A DNA stretch of 64,000 nt from Caenispirillum salinarum_A (GTDB taxonomy: Bacteria > Pseudomonadota > Alphaproteobacteria > Rhodospirillales > Rhodospirillaceae). The notes beneath the pieces are model-generated. The model did no database searches, was not told the origin of the DNA, and saw only the letters and a list, made by a program, of their open reading frames with translations. The DNA is taken from the NCBI RefSeq assembly GCF_044803115.1, contig NZ_CP085224.1, positions 1,984,001 to 2,048,000 of the forward strand. The letters are read 5' to 3'. The stretch's first letter is position 1. Every line of letters starts with the position of its first letter. Below are positions 44,932 through 53,086 of the stretch, in pieces. Position numbers and translations under genes: made by a program.

Positions 44932-45810
44932 TCAAGGCGGCGTCCCGTCCTCCAGAAGCTCGCGCACCAGGGGATTGGGAAAGCGGCGGGTGCGGGTGAT
45001 GGCGTAGAAGCGTTCGGCAATGTCGGGAATGCGGCACCACTCCACCAGCGCGCCGCCAGCCAGTTCGTCGCGCACCACCACCGGCGGCACCAGCGTCAGG
45101 CCGTCGGTCTCGCGGGCCAGCAGGCGCAGCATGGCCATGTCGTCCACCTCCGCCAGGATCACGGGATGGATGCCCGCCAGGTCCATGCGCTGGTCGAAGG
45201 CCGTGCGCAGTCCGCTGTCGAGGCTCGGCAGCAGGACGGGCTGCTCGGCCAGGCCTTCCGGAAAACGAAAGCCGGCGCGCTCCGGCCGGTCGGGACCGAC
45301 CAGGCTGACCGGCTGCTCGCGCAGAAGGCGGCACTTGACCGGCGCCTGGGCATCGCCCGCCACCGGCGCATTGGACAGCACCACATCCACCGCATGGGCC
45401 TCCAACTGCGTCATCAGGTCGCGCATGGAGCCCGAGCGCACCACCAGCTCCACGTCGCGGCGCCCCATGAGCGGACGCAGCAGCTCCAGCTGGAAGTTGC
45501 GCGACAGGGTGGTGATGGCGCCCACGCGCAGCACCTGCTGCCTGCCGCGCCCTTCCAGGGTCGCCACCAGGTCCTCGCCGGCAGCGAAGATGGTGTCGGC
45601 GTAGTCGAGCGCGATGCGGCCTGCCTCCGTCAGCACAAGCGTCCGGCCCTCGCGCTGGAACAGGGGGTGGCCCAGCTGTTCCTCCAGCTTGCGCAGCTGC
45701 ACCGACAGGGCGGACTGCGAGACGTTCATGCGGTCCGCCACCTGGGTCAGGCTGCCGGCGTGGGCGATGGCCCAGAAATAGCGCAGGTGATGGTAGTTCA
45801 GGTGCCGCAT
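44932..45810 (-). CDS. LysR-type regulator divergent from dabBA
   Basis: 292 aa. N-terminal winged HTH (LNYHHLRYFWAIAHAGSLTQVADRMNVSQSALSVQLRKLE) and a C-terminal periplasmic-binding-like effector domain. The HTH resembles the CbbR/NhaR branch. It is transcribed away from dabB, 117 bases apart, the usual position for a regulator of its divergent neighbour, so it probably controls inorganic-carbon uptake. Effector unknown. Confidence 0.88.
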   Translation of the reverse strand: MRHLNYHHLRYFWAIAHAGSLTQVADRMNVSQSALSVQLRKLEEQLGHPLFQREGRTLVLTEAGRIALDYADTIFAAGEDLVATLEGRGRQQVLRVGAITTLSRNFQLELLRPLMGRRDVELVVRSGSMRDLMTQLEAHAVDVVLSNAPVAGDAQAPVKCRLLREQPVSLVGPDRPERAGFRFPEGLAEQPVLLPSLDSGLRTAFDQRMDLAGIHPVILAEVDDMAMLRLLARETDGLTLVPPVVVRDELAGGALVEWCRIPDIAERFYAITRTRRFPNPLVRELLEDGTPP

Positions 45811-45816
45811 GAGCCT

Positions 45817-45845
45817 GTTCGTTCTGTTTTAGAGAATGGTTCGTT
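45817..45845. promoter_or_regulatory. Direct repeat in the LysR-dabB divergent region
   Basis: GTTCGTT occurs at 45817-45823 and 45839-45845, 22 bases apart (two helical turns), in an AT-richer stretch between the divergent starts. It is a candidate site for the LysR protein; not a classical T-N11-A motif. Confidence 0.35.
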
Positions 45846-45927
45846 GCAAACTATGAATTTTTCTTAAGCGCCGCGCAATGCCAAGGTCTCCCGCACGAGA
45901 TGAACGCAACGCAGCGGGAGCATTCGC

Positions 45928-47511
45928 ATGGTTGATCTGGGTCCCTGGGCGGTTCTTCTGGCGTTGGCGGGACTGGTGGGCGTGGGCCTCGTGCCCACCC
46001 GCCGCGCCGACGCCGCACCGGCCGCCATGGCGCGCGCCGCCGTTCTTGCCGCCGCCGGCGCGTTGGCGGCGGCGGTGCTGGCGGCCGGTGCGCTGGTGGT
46101 GTCGGGCACGGCGCTGACGGCCGGGGTGGGCGGCCCCTACGGCATCGGCATCGGGGCGCGCATCGACGCCCTGTCGGCGATCATGGTGGTGCTGGTGGGC
46201 TTCATCGGCCTCGTCGTCATGGCCTACAGCCGCACCTATCTGACCGGCGAGCGCCGCCAGGGCCGCTTCTTCAAGTGGCTGAGCCTGACGCTGGCCGCCG
46301 TGCTGGGGCTGATCGTCGCCACCAACCTGGCGCAGCTGGCCCTGGCGTGGATCGCCACCAGCCTTTGCCTGCACCGGCTGCTGGTGTTCTTTCCCGATCG
46401 TCCGGCGGCCCGGCTGGCGGCCCGGAAGAAGGCCGTCGTCAGCCGCATGGGCGACGTTGCCATGCTGGCCGTCGTCGGCCTGACGCTCGCGGTGTTCGGC
46501 AGCCTGGATTTCGCGGTGGTCTTCCCGGCCGCGCAGGCCATGGCCGGCGCCGAGGTGCCGGGCGCGGTGACCGCCATCGCCGTCCTTCTGGCCCTGGCCG
46601 CCCTCATAAAGTCCGCCCAGATGCCGGTGCACGGCTGGCTGACCGAGGTGATGGAGACGCCGACCCCCGTTTCCGCCCTGCTGCACGCGGGCATCATCAA
46701 CGCGGGCGGGTTCCTGATCCTGCGGCTGTCGGACGTGGTCAGCCTGTCCGGCGGGGCGCTGCTGCTGCTGGCGGTCGTGGGCGGCGTGACGGCCCTGTTC
46801 GCCTCGCTGGTGATGCTGACACAGTCGGCGGTGAAGGGCGCGCTCGCGTGGTCGACCATCGCCCAGATGGGGTTCATGCTGCTGCAGTGCGGCCTGGGAG
46901 CCTTCGGCGCGGCGCTGCTGCACATCGTGGCGCACTCGCTCTACAAGGCGCACGCCTTCCTGTCGGCGGGCTCCATCGTCGACCTGACGCGCGCCACGGC
47001 AGGCGTCGGTGCGGGTGAACCGGCCCGGCCCTGGCACCTGGCCGGCGCGCTGGCCGCGGCGGTGGCGCTGACCGCCGGAGCTGCGACGCTGGTCGGCACC
47101 GGCCCGGGCGGCAACCCCGGCGCCTTCGTCCTGGGTGCGGTGCTGGTGATGGGCCTGGCGCACATGATGACGCGCACCGGCGGCGCCGGCGCCTTCCGCC
47201 CCGCCGCCGCCCTGCGCGGCCTGGGCCTGGGCGCGGTGCTGGCGGTGGTCTACTTCGTCCTGCAAAGCGGCACCGCCTGGCTTGCCTCCGACGCCCTGGC
47301 CGCCACCGGCGCACCCCTCGGCGGAGGCCTGATCGCGGGCGTGATGATCGGCGGCTTCGGCGCGGTCCTGCTGCTTCAGACCGCCGTCGTTACCGGACAG
47401 ACGCCGCAGTCCCTGCGGGTGCTCTACGTCCACCTGCTCAACGGCCTTTACCTCAACACCCTGTTCAACCGGCTGGTCGCCCGGGCGTGGCCCGTTACCA
47501 AGGGAGCCTGA
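45928..47511 (+). CDS. dabB: DabB, NuoL-like membrane subunit of the DAB carbon-uptake complex
   Basis: 527 aa, a polytopic membrane protein of the proton-conducting NuoL/MrpA family with about 14 helices. HGWLTEVMETPTPVSALLHAG is the signature of the antiporter fold, and AHSLYKAHAFLSAGSIVD holds conserved His/Lys residues. Directly followed (3 bases) by the DUF2309 gene, it is DabB of the two-gene DAB system, which uses the membrane gradient to drive CO2 hydration/bicarbonate accumulation. No other NADH-dehydrogenase genes are near. Confidence 0.92.
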   Translation: MVDLGPWAVLLALAGLVGVGLVPTRRADAAPAAMARAAVLAAAGALAAAVLAAGALVVSGTALTAGVGGPYGIGIGARIDALSAIMVVLVGFIGLVVMAYSRTYLTGERRQGRFFKWLSLTLAAVLGLIVATNLAQLALAWIATSLCLHRLLVFFPDRPAARLAARKKAVVSRMGDVAMLAVVGLTLAVFGSLDFAVVFPAAQAMAGAEVPGAVTAIAVLLALAALIKSAQMPVHGWLTEVMETPTPVSALLHAGIINAGGFLILRLSDVVSLSGGALLLLAVVGGVTALFASLVMLTQSAVKGALAWSTIAQMGFMLLQCGLGAFGAALLHIVAHSLYKAHAFLSAGSIVDLTRATAGVGAGEPARPWHLAGALAAAVALTAGAATLVGTGPGGNPGAFVLGAVLVMGLAHMMTRTGGAGAFRPAAALRGLGLGAVLAVVYFVLQSGTAWLASDALAATGAPLGGGLIAGVMIGGFGAVLLLQTAVVTGQTPQSLRVLYVHLLNGLYLNTLFNRLVARAWPVTKGA

Positions 47512-47514
47512 TCC

Positions 47515-50004
47515 ATGACGTTCCATACTTCCCACGCCCTGAAGCCCGCCGAGGCCGCCGCCTCCCTCGAGACCAGGCCGACCCGCGAGGCCGTCGCGAG
47601 CGCCGTCAAGGCCGCCTGCGACCGGGTGGCGCCGCTGTGGCCGCTGAAGCATTTCGTCGCTGTGAACCCCTTCCTGGGCTTGGCGGAAACGCCCTTCGGC
47701 CAAGCGGCAACCACCCTGCGGCGGACCACCGGTGAGACCATGCTCATGCCGCGCGCCTGGTACCGCGAGCAGATCGCGGCGGGACGGATCACCGATGCCG
47801 ATCTGGAGGCGGCGCTCGACCGCGCCGCCGACGCCCACGGCCTGCCACAGACCGCCGCCGCCCTGCGCATGGCCTTGAAGCACGAGCCCGCCGGCGCCCG
47901 GCCCATGGTGCCCACCGTTTCCGCCCTGATCGGGCCGGAGGCGGCCGGAATGGCGCGTGAGCAGGTGTCGCTGTGGTGCGCCGCCTGGTTCGACGAGGGG
48001 CAGGCCTCGTGGGTCCTGCCCTGGCGCGACCTGCCGGCCTTCGAGGCCTGGAAGCGCGCCGCCGCCGCCGATCGCACCCCTGACGCGCTGGGTTGGACCG
48101 GCCTGCGGGCGGCGCTGACGGACCTGCCGGACGATCCCCAGGCCGCCGTCGTCAAGGCACTGGAGGTGCTGGAGGTGCCCGCCGATGCGGTGGCGGACGT
48201 GCTGCACCGGGCGCTCGCCGACGTGGCGGGCTGGGCGGCCTATGCCCGTTACCACGCCTGGCAGGCGGGGCTTCAGGGGCGCGAGCTGACGCTGCCGGCG
48301 CACATCCTGGCGATCCGGTTGGCGTGGGAGCAGGCGCTCTACCGGACGCATGCCGACGATGCCCTGCGCGCCGCCTGGCGGGAGGCCCTGGCGCGCGCCA
48401 CCGATCCGGGGGCGGACGCCGCCGACACCGACACGCGCCTGGACGCGCTGGCCCAGGAAGCCTTCGACATCGCCGCCCGGCGGGAACTGGTTGTGGCGCT
48501 CTCGGCCGCCCCTGCGCCCGAACCGACGGGCCGGCCCGATGTCCATGCGGTCTTCTGCATCGACGTGCGCTCCGAGGTCTACCGCCGGGCGCTGGAGGAC
48601 GTGATGCCGACCGCCCGGACCTCGGGTTTCGCCGGTTTCTTCGGCGTGGCGCTGGAACTGGAGCCGCTTGGCGGCGGCGCGGGCGGGGCGCGCTGCCCGG
48701 TGCTGCTGGCGCCCAAGGTGACCGTGCGCGAGACGGTCGACGGTGTCGATGCCGCCGGCGTCGCCGAAAGCCGGACGCTGAAGCGCCGGCTGGCAAAGGC
48801 GTGGAAGGCCTTCAAGATGCAGGCGGTGTCGTCGTTCGTGTTCGTGGAGACCATGGGGCTCGGCTACATCGGCCGGCTGGCCGGCGACTCGCTGAAGCTC
48901 AGCCGCCCGGTGCCAGATCCGGCGACGGCGGGCCTGTCGGACCACGAGGCGGCCTGCCGCACGCCGACGCTGGAGCCGCACGGCCACACGGGCATGACAC
49001 CGGACCAGCGGGTGGACGCGGCGGAGGCCATCCTGCGCGCCATGTCGCTGACCGGGGGCTTCGCGCGGCTGCTGGTGCTGGCCGGCCACGGCAGCACGAC
49101 GGTGAACAACCCGCACGCCACGGGCCTGGACTGCGGCGCCTGCGGCGGGCATGCGGGCGACGCCAACGCGCGGGTGGCCGCCATGCTGCTCAATGATCCG
49201 CGGGTGCGGGTGGGGCTGAAGGCGCGGGGCATCGTCATTCCCGACGACACCTGGGTGATGGCCGCCCTGCACGACACCACCACCGACGACGTCCGCCTGT
49301 TCGACGCTGCAAAGGTGCCGCACAGCCACAAGGCCGACCTCGCGGCCCTGGACGCCACGCTGGCCGAGGCCTCGGCCAAGGCGCGGCGGATGCGGGCGGA
49401 CAAACTGGGCCTGGCCGGCGCGTCCGGCGCCGCGGTCGACGCCAAGGTGCGCGAGCGGGCCAAGGACTGGGCGCAGGTGCGGCCCGAGTGGGGCCTGGCC
49501 GGCAACCGTGGCTTCATCGCCGCGCCGCGGTCGGTGACGCGGGGCATCGACCTGGACGGCCGGGTGTTCCTGCACGACTACGACTGGCGCAAGGACCGGG
49601 GCTTCGGCGTGCTGGAACTGATCCTGACCGCGCCCATGGTGGTGGCGAGTTGGATCAGCCTTCAGTACTACGGCTCCACCGTGAACAACCGGGCGTTCGG
49701 CAGCGGCGACAAGGTGCTGCACAACGTGGTGGGCACCCTGGGCGTGCTGGAGGGCAACGGCGGCGACCTGCGCACCGGCCTGCCGTGGCAGTCGGTCCAC
49801 GACGGCGAAAAGCTGGTCCACGAGCCCGTCCGCCTGACGGTCATCGTCGCCGCGCCGGAAGGTGAAATGGACGCGGTGCTGGAAAAGCACGGCGGCGTCC
49901 GGGCGCTGGTGGACAACGGCTGGCTGACGCTCTGCGCGCTGAACGAGGACGGCGCCGTCCGCCGTCGCGCCGCCGCCGGACGGTGGGTGCCGGAAAGCGC
50001 CTGA
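47515..50004 (+). CDS. dabA: DabA, zinc-dependent subunit of the DAB carbon-uptake complex
   Basis: 829 aa, DUF2309/UPF0753 protein, a cytoplasmic carbonic-anhydrase-like protein bound to DabB. The zinc site known from Halothiobacillus DabA (C351, D353, H524, C539) is kept as C348 and D350 in FCIDVRSE, H525 in LAGHGSTTVNN and C540 in LDCGACGGHAG. R352 is also kept. The full length and intact site indicate an active protein. No rubisco or carboxysome genes appear in the window, so fixed-carbon use is not proven; anaplerotic needs are an alternative. Confidence 0.94.
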   Translation: MTFHTSHALKPAEAAASLETRPTREAVASAVKAACDRVAPLWPLKHFVAVNPFLGLAETPFGQAATTLRRTTGETMLMPRAWYREQIAAGRITDADLEAALDRAADAHGLPQTAAALRMALKHEPAGARPMVPTVSALIGPEAAGMAREQVSLWCAAWFDEGQASWVLPWRDLPAFEAWKRAAAADRTPDALGWTGLRAALTDLPDDPQAAVVKALEVLEVPADAVADVLHRALADVAGWAAYARYHAWQAGLQGRELTLPAHILAIRLAWEQALYRTHADDALRAAWREALARATDPGADAADTDTRLDALAQEAFDIAARRELVVALSAAPAPEPTGRPDVHAVFCIDVRSEVYRRALEDVMPTARTSGFAGFFGVALELEPLGGGAGGARCPVLLAPKVTVRETVDGVDAAGVAESRTLKRRLAKAWKAFKMQAVSSFVFVETMGLGYIGRLAGDSLKLSRPVPDPATAGLSDHEAACRTPTLEPHGHTGMTPDQRVDAAEAILRAMSLTGGFARLLVLAGHGSTTVNNPHATGLDCGACGGHAGDANARVAAMLLNDPRVRVGLKARGIVIPDDTWVMAALHDTTTDDVRLFDAAKVPHSHKADLAALDATLAEASAKARRMRADKLGLAGASGAAVDAKVRERAKDWAQVRPEWGLAGNRGFIAAPRSVTRGIDLDGRVFLHDYDWRKDRGFGVLELILTAPMVVASWISLQYYGSTVNNRAFGSGDKVLHNVVGTLGVLEGNGGDLRTGLPWQSVHDGEKLVHEPVRLTVIVAAPEGEMDAVLEKHGGVRALVDNGWLTLCALNEDGAVRRRAAAGRWVPESA

Positions 50005-50062
50005 TCCCGCGGCAGGCTTCGGCCGTTGATGCGGCACACCGCCAACGGCCGGAGCCCTGTTC

Positions 50063-50887
50063 ATGTCCCGCCGGTATTCGCCTCTGGTATCCGGCGCCGT
50101 CGTGCTCGGCGCCTTTGCCGCGCTGGTCTGTCTGGAGCGCAAGCGCCCCCTGCGCCGACGGATGGAGCCGGCAAACCGCCATGATGCCCGCAACCTGGCC
50201 ATCGCCGGCCTGGCGGCCCTGACCGTGCGTCTGTTCGAGGCGCCGCTGGTGGAGCGTCTGTCGCGACGGGTGGAGCGCGATCGCCTGGGCCTCGTTCCGC
50301 GCCTCGGCCTGCCGCGAGGGGCGCAGGTGGCGCTGGGCATCACGTTGCTGGACTACACGCTGTACCTCTGGCACATGGGCACCCACCGCATCCCGTTCCT
50401 GTGGCGCGTGCACCGGGTGCATCACGTGGACCTGGACCTGACGGCCACCACGGCGACGCGCTTTCATGCTCTGGAGCTGCTTTATTCGGTGCCGTGGCGG
50501 CTGTTGCAGGTGGCGGTGATCGGCGCCGGACCGGCGACGGTACGGCTGTGGCAGCGGCTGACCCTGCTGTCCATCCTTTTCCAGCACTCGAACCTGCGCC
50601 TGCCGCCGCGCCTGGACCGGGCGCTGTCGTGGCTGGTCGTCACCCCGCGCATGCACGGCATCCACCATTCCGACGTCCGGGCCGAGGCCGACTCCAACTG
50701 GTCCAGCGGCCTGACCCTGTGGGACCGCCTGCATGGAACGCTGCGCCTTGACGTCCCGCAGGAGACCATCCGCATCGGCACCCCTGCCCACCGCGACCCG
50801 GTAACGCTCGGCCGGGCGCTGGTTCTGCCCCTGCGCGAAGGGCCGAACGACTGGTCCGCCGCCCCGCAAGAGGAGATCGCACCATGA
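50063..50887 (+). CDS. Sterol desaturase/fatty-acid hydroxylase family protein
   Basis: A 274-aa membrane di-iron oxygenase. Three His clusters are present: HMGTH, HRVHHVD and HGIHH (about residues 104, 117 and 197), which bind the two irons. About four membrane helices. It hydroxylates or desaturates a lipid; substrate unknown. It starts 59 bases after dabA and overlaps the DUF1264 gene (ATGA), so it may be part of a longer transcript. Confidence 0.85.
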   Translation: MSRRYSPLVSGAVVLGAFAALVCLERKRPLRRRMEPANRHDARNLAIAGLAALTVRLFEAPLVERLSRRVERDRLGLVPRLGLPRGAQVALGITLLDYTLYLWHMGTHRIPFLWRVHRVHHVDLDLTATTATRFHALELLYSVPWRLLQVAVIGAGPATVRLWQRLTLLSILFQHSNLRLPPRLDRALSWLVVTPRMHGIHHSDVRAEADSNWSSGLTLWDRLHGTLRLDVPQETIRIGTPAHRDPVTLGRALVLPLREGPNDWSAAPQEEIAP

Positions 50888-51669
50888 GCCGACTGAGTCC
50901 CGTCCTCGTCCTTGCCGCCGCCGGTCTGGGATACGGCATCGGCCGTCTGCTGCACGGCACCCCGCCCGTGGGCAGCCGTGGCGGCCGCCCGCCGGGCCGT
51001 TCCAAGAGCCCGCGCACCCGCGTGCTGGAAGGCGGGGCGGCTCTGCTTCAGGGCCATCCGGCCTTCAAGGGCTTCGACATCTATCTGGTCGGCTTTCATC
51101 CCATGAGGGACGACCCGGAACGGCAGTTCGAGGCCCACCACCTGTGCCGCCAGGTCAACGAGGATTTCGCCGAGTGCATCCTGTTTGACGGCAACGGCCC
51201 CGAGGCTAATCTGGTGGGCATCGAGTACATCATCTCGGAATCCCTGTTCGAGCAGCTTCCGGCCGAGGAACGGGACTACTGGCACCCGCACAACGGGGAG
51301 ATCCTGTCCGGGCAGCTTGTCGCGCCGCACCTGCCCGAGCGCGCCGAAACCATGCTCATGAGCGACAAGATGAACAGCTACGGCAAGACGTGGCACCTGT
51401 GGGACACCACCAGCGCCGACGACCTGACCCGCCGCCTGCCCATCGGCGAGCCCATGCTGGCATGGTCCTTCTGCCGCGACGGCGAGGCGCTGCAATGGCT
51501 CATCGACCGCCGCGACCGCGACTTCGGCATCAGCACCGACGCCAAGCGCCTGGCACGCCGAGACCTTGTGCAGAAGGCGCACCCGCAGGCCGGCGTCGAC
51601 AGGCTGAAGGGGCGGTTCTGCCGGCCGACGCAGGAGATTCCGGGGGTGGTCGATCGTGGTGGTGCATAG
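50884..51669 (+). CDS. DUF1264 protein (oil-body-associated OBAP-like)
   Basis: 261 aa. The N-terminus has a hydrophobic stretch (LVLAAAGLGYGIGRLL), perhaps a membrane anchor or uncleaved signal. The DUF1264 core includes HHLCRQVNEDFAECILFDG, VGIEYIISESLFEQLP, RDYWHPHNGEILSGQLVAP and NSYGKTWHLWD. Plant OBAP1 proteins are lipid-droplet associated; bacterial function unknown. The overlap with the preceding fatty-acid-hydroxylase-like gene suggests a shared lipid role. Confidence 0.85.
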   Translation: MSRLSPVLVLAAAGLGYGIGRLLHGTPPVGSRGGRPPGRSKSPRTRVLEGGAALLQGHPAFKGFDIYLVGFHPMRDDPERQFEAHHLCRQVNEDFAECILFDGNGPEANLVGIEYIISESLFEQLPAEERDYWHPHNGEILSGQLVAPHLPERAETMLMSDKMNSYGKTWHLWDTTSADDLTRRLPIGEPMLAWSFCRDGEALQWLIDRRDRDFGISTDAKRLARRDLVQKAHPQAGVDRLKGRFCRPTQEIPGVVDRGGA

Positions 51670-51757
51670 CCAAAGACTCGCGCGGCGGACTCTTTTGCCT
51701 CCTTCACCCGTCGGCTGACGTTCCTTAATCGCCCAGACACTGACGGAGGAGAACGTC

Positions 51758-53083
51758 TTGCCCGACAAGAAGAATATCTTCGTCTTCGGCCTGGACCCCT
51801 TTCACCTGGAGCAGGCGAAGTGCGTCCGCGGGGCCGAGAATTACGAGTTTCACGGCGTCCTAGACCATGACGAAGTGGTGCAGCCAAAGAAGTACGACAT
51901 CGCCAGGATGATCGAGGAAGCCGACGCCACCCTGCGCGACTTCGGCGGCACGGTGGACGCCCTGATCAGCCACTGGGACTTTCCCGCCAGCACCATCCAG
52001 CCCATCGTCTGCCGCCGCCATGGCCTGCGCTCGGCATCGCTTGAGGCGGTTCTGAAATGCGAGCACAAGTACTGGGCGCGGGTGATGCAGCGCGAGGCGA
52101 TTCCGGACCTGACGCCCGAGTTCGCGGCCATCGACCCCTTTGCCGACGACCCGCTGGAGGGGATCAAGGTGCCTTATCCCTTCTGGGTCAAGCCCATCAA
52201 GGGGTTCAGTTCCACGCTGGGTTACCGCATCGACAAGGCCGAGGACTTCTATGAGGTGCTGCCGACCATCCGCAAGAACATCCGGCGGCTGGGCGAGCCC
52301 TTCAACGAGATCCTCAGGCACGCCGACCTGCCCGACGACATCGCCAAGGTCGACGGCAACCACATGATCGCCGAGCAGATCATCAAGGGGAAGCAGTGCG
52401 GCCTGGAAGGCTACGTCCACGAGGGGCACGTCGCCATCCACATCATCGTCGACTGCGTAAAGGACACGGAGAACAAAAGCTTCACCCGTTACGAGCTGCC
52501 GTCCCACTGGCCGCAGCGCATCCGCGACCGCATGTTGGAGGCGACGAAGGCGCTGATGGCGCACATCGGCTACGACAGCCAGCCCTTCGGCATCGAATTC
52601 TTCTGGGACGACGAGACCGACGAGATCGGCGTGCTGGAGGTCAACACGCGCATCTCCCAGTCCCACAGCGAACAGCTCATCATGACCGAGGGCGCCTCCA
52701 ACCACCAGGTCGCCATCGACCTGGCGCTGGGGCGCGACCCGGCCTATTGCCGCGACGAAGGCCGCTACAAGCAGGCCGCCAAGTTCCTGCTGCGCCGCTA
52801 CGAGGACGCGGTGGTGGAGCGGGTGCCGAGCGAGGACGAAATTCAGGCGGTGGAGGAGCGGTTCCCCGGCTGCAAGGTCAAGATCAGCGTCAACGAGGGC
52901 GACCGTCTGTCGGATCTGCGTGACCAGGACAGCTATTCCTACGAGTGCGCCGACATCTACATGGGCGCCAAGGATCAGAACACGCTTCTGGAGAACTACC
53001 AGGAGGCGGCCCACATGCTTGGCTTCAAGTTCTCCGACGGCGGAACCTTCGAGGACGTGCAGTTTGAAAAGAAAAGGTTCTAA
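51758..53083 (+). CDS. ATP-grasp ligase paired with a CocE-type hydrolase
   Basis: 441 aa from TTG 51758 (GGAGGAG just upstream). ATP-grasp core: a pre-ATP-grasp Rossmann-like start (NIFVFGLDPFHLEQAKCV), FWVKPIKGFSSTLGY with the ATP-binding Lys, MIAEQIIKGKQCGLEGYV, and the metal site GIEFFWDD...VLEVNTRISQSHSEQL (Glu-x-Asn). This is the biotin-carboxylase-like, carboxylate-amine ligase group; substrate unknown. The hydrolase gene begins 3 bases after the stop, so the pair likely makes and breaks related amide or ester bonds. No biotin-carrier gene is near. Confidence 0.82.
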   Translation: MPDKKNIFVFGLDPFHLEQAKCVRGAENYEFHGVLDHDEVVQPKKYDIARMIEEADATLRDFGGTVDALISHWDFPASTIQPIVCRRHGLRSASLEAVLKCEHKYWARVMQREAIPDLTPEFAAIDPFADDPLEGIKVPYPFWVKPIKGFSSTLGYRIDKAEDFYEVLPTIRKNIRRLGEPFNEILRHADLPDDIAKVDGNHMIAEQIIKGKQCGLEGYVHEGHVAIHIIVDCVKDTENKSFTRYELPSHWPQRIRDRMLEATKALMAHIGYDSQPFGIEFFWDDETDEIGVLEVNTRISQSHSEQLIMTEGASNHQVAIDLALGRDPAYCRDEGRYKQAAKFLLRRYEDAVVERVPSEDEIQAVEERFPGCKVKISVNEGDRLSDLRDQDSYSYECADIYMGAKDQNTLLENYQEAAHMLGFKFSDGGTFEDVQFEKKRF

Positions 53084-53086
53084 GAC

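Noticed and set aside
45829..50343. A 1504-codon open frame antisense to dabB and dabA
   Set aside because: It is low-complexity His/Gln/Arg/Gly-rich sequence typical of the antisense of high-GC genes, and both sense genes are certain.
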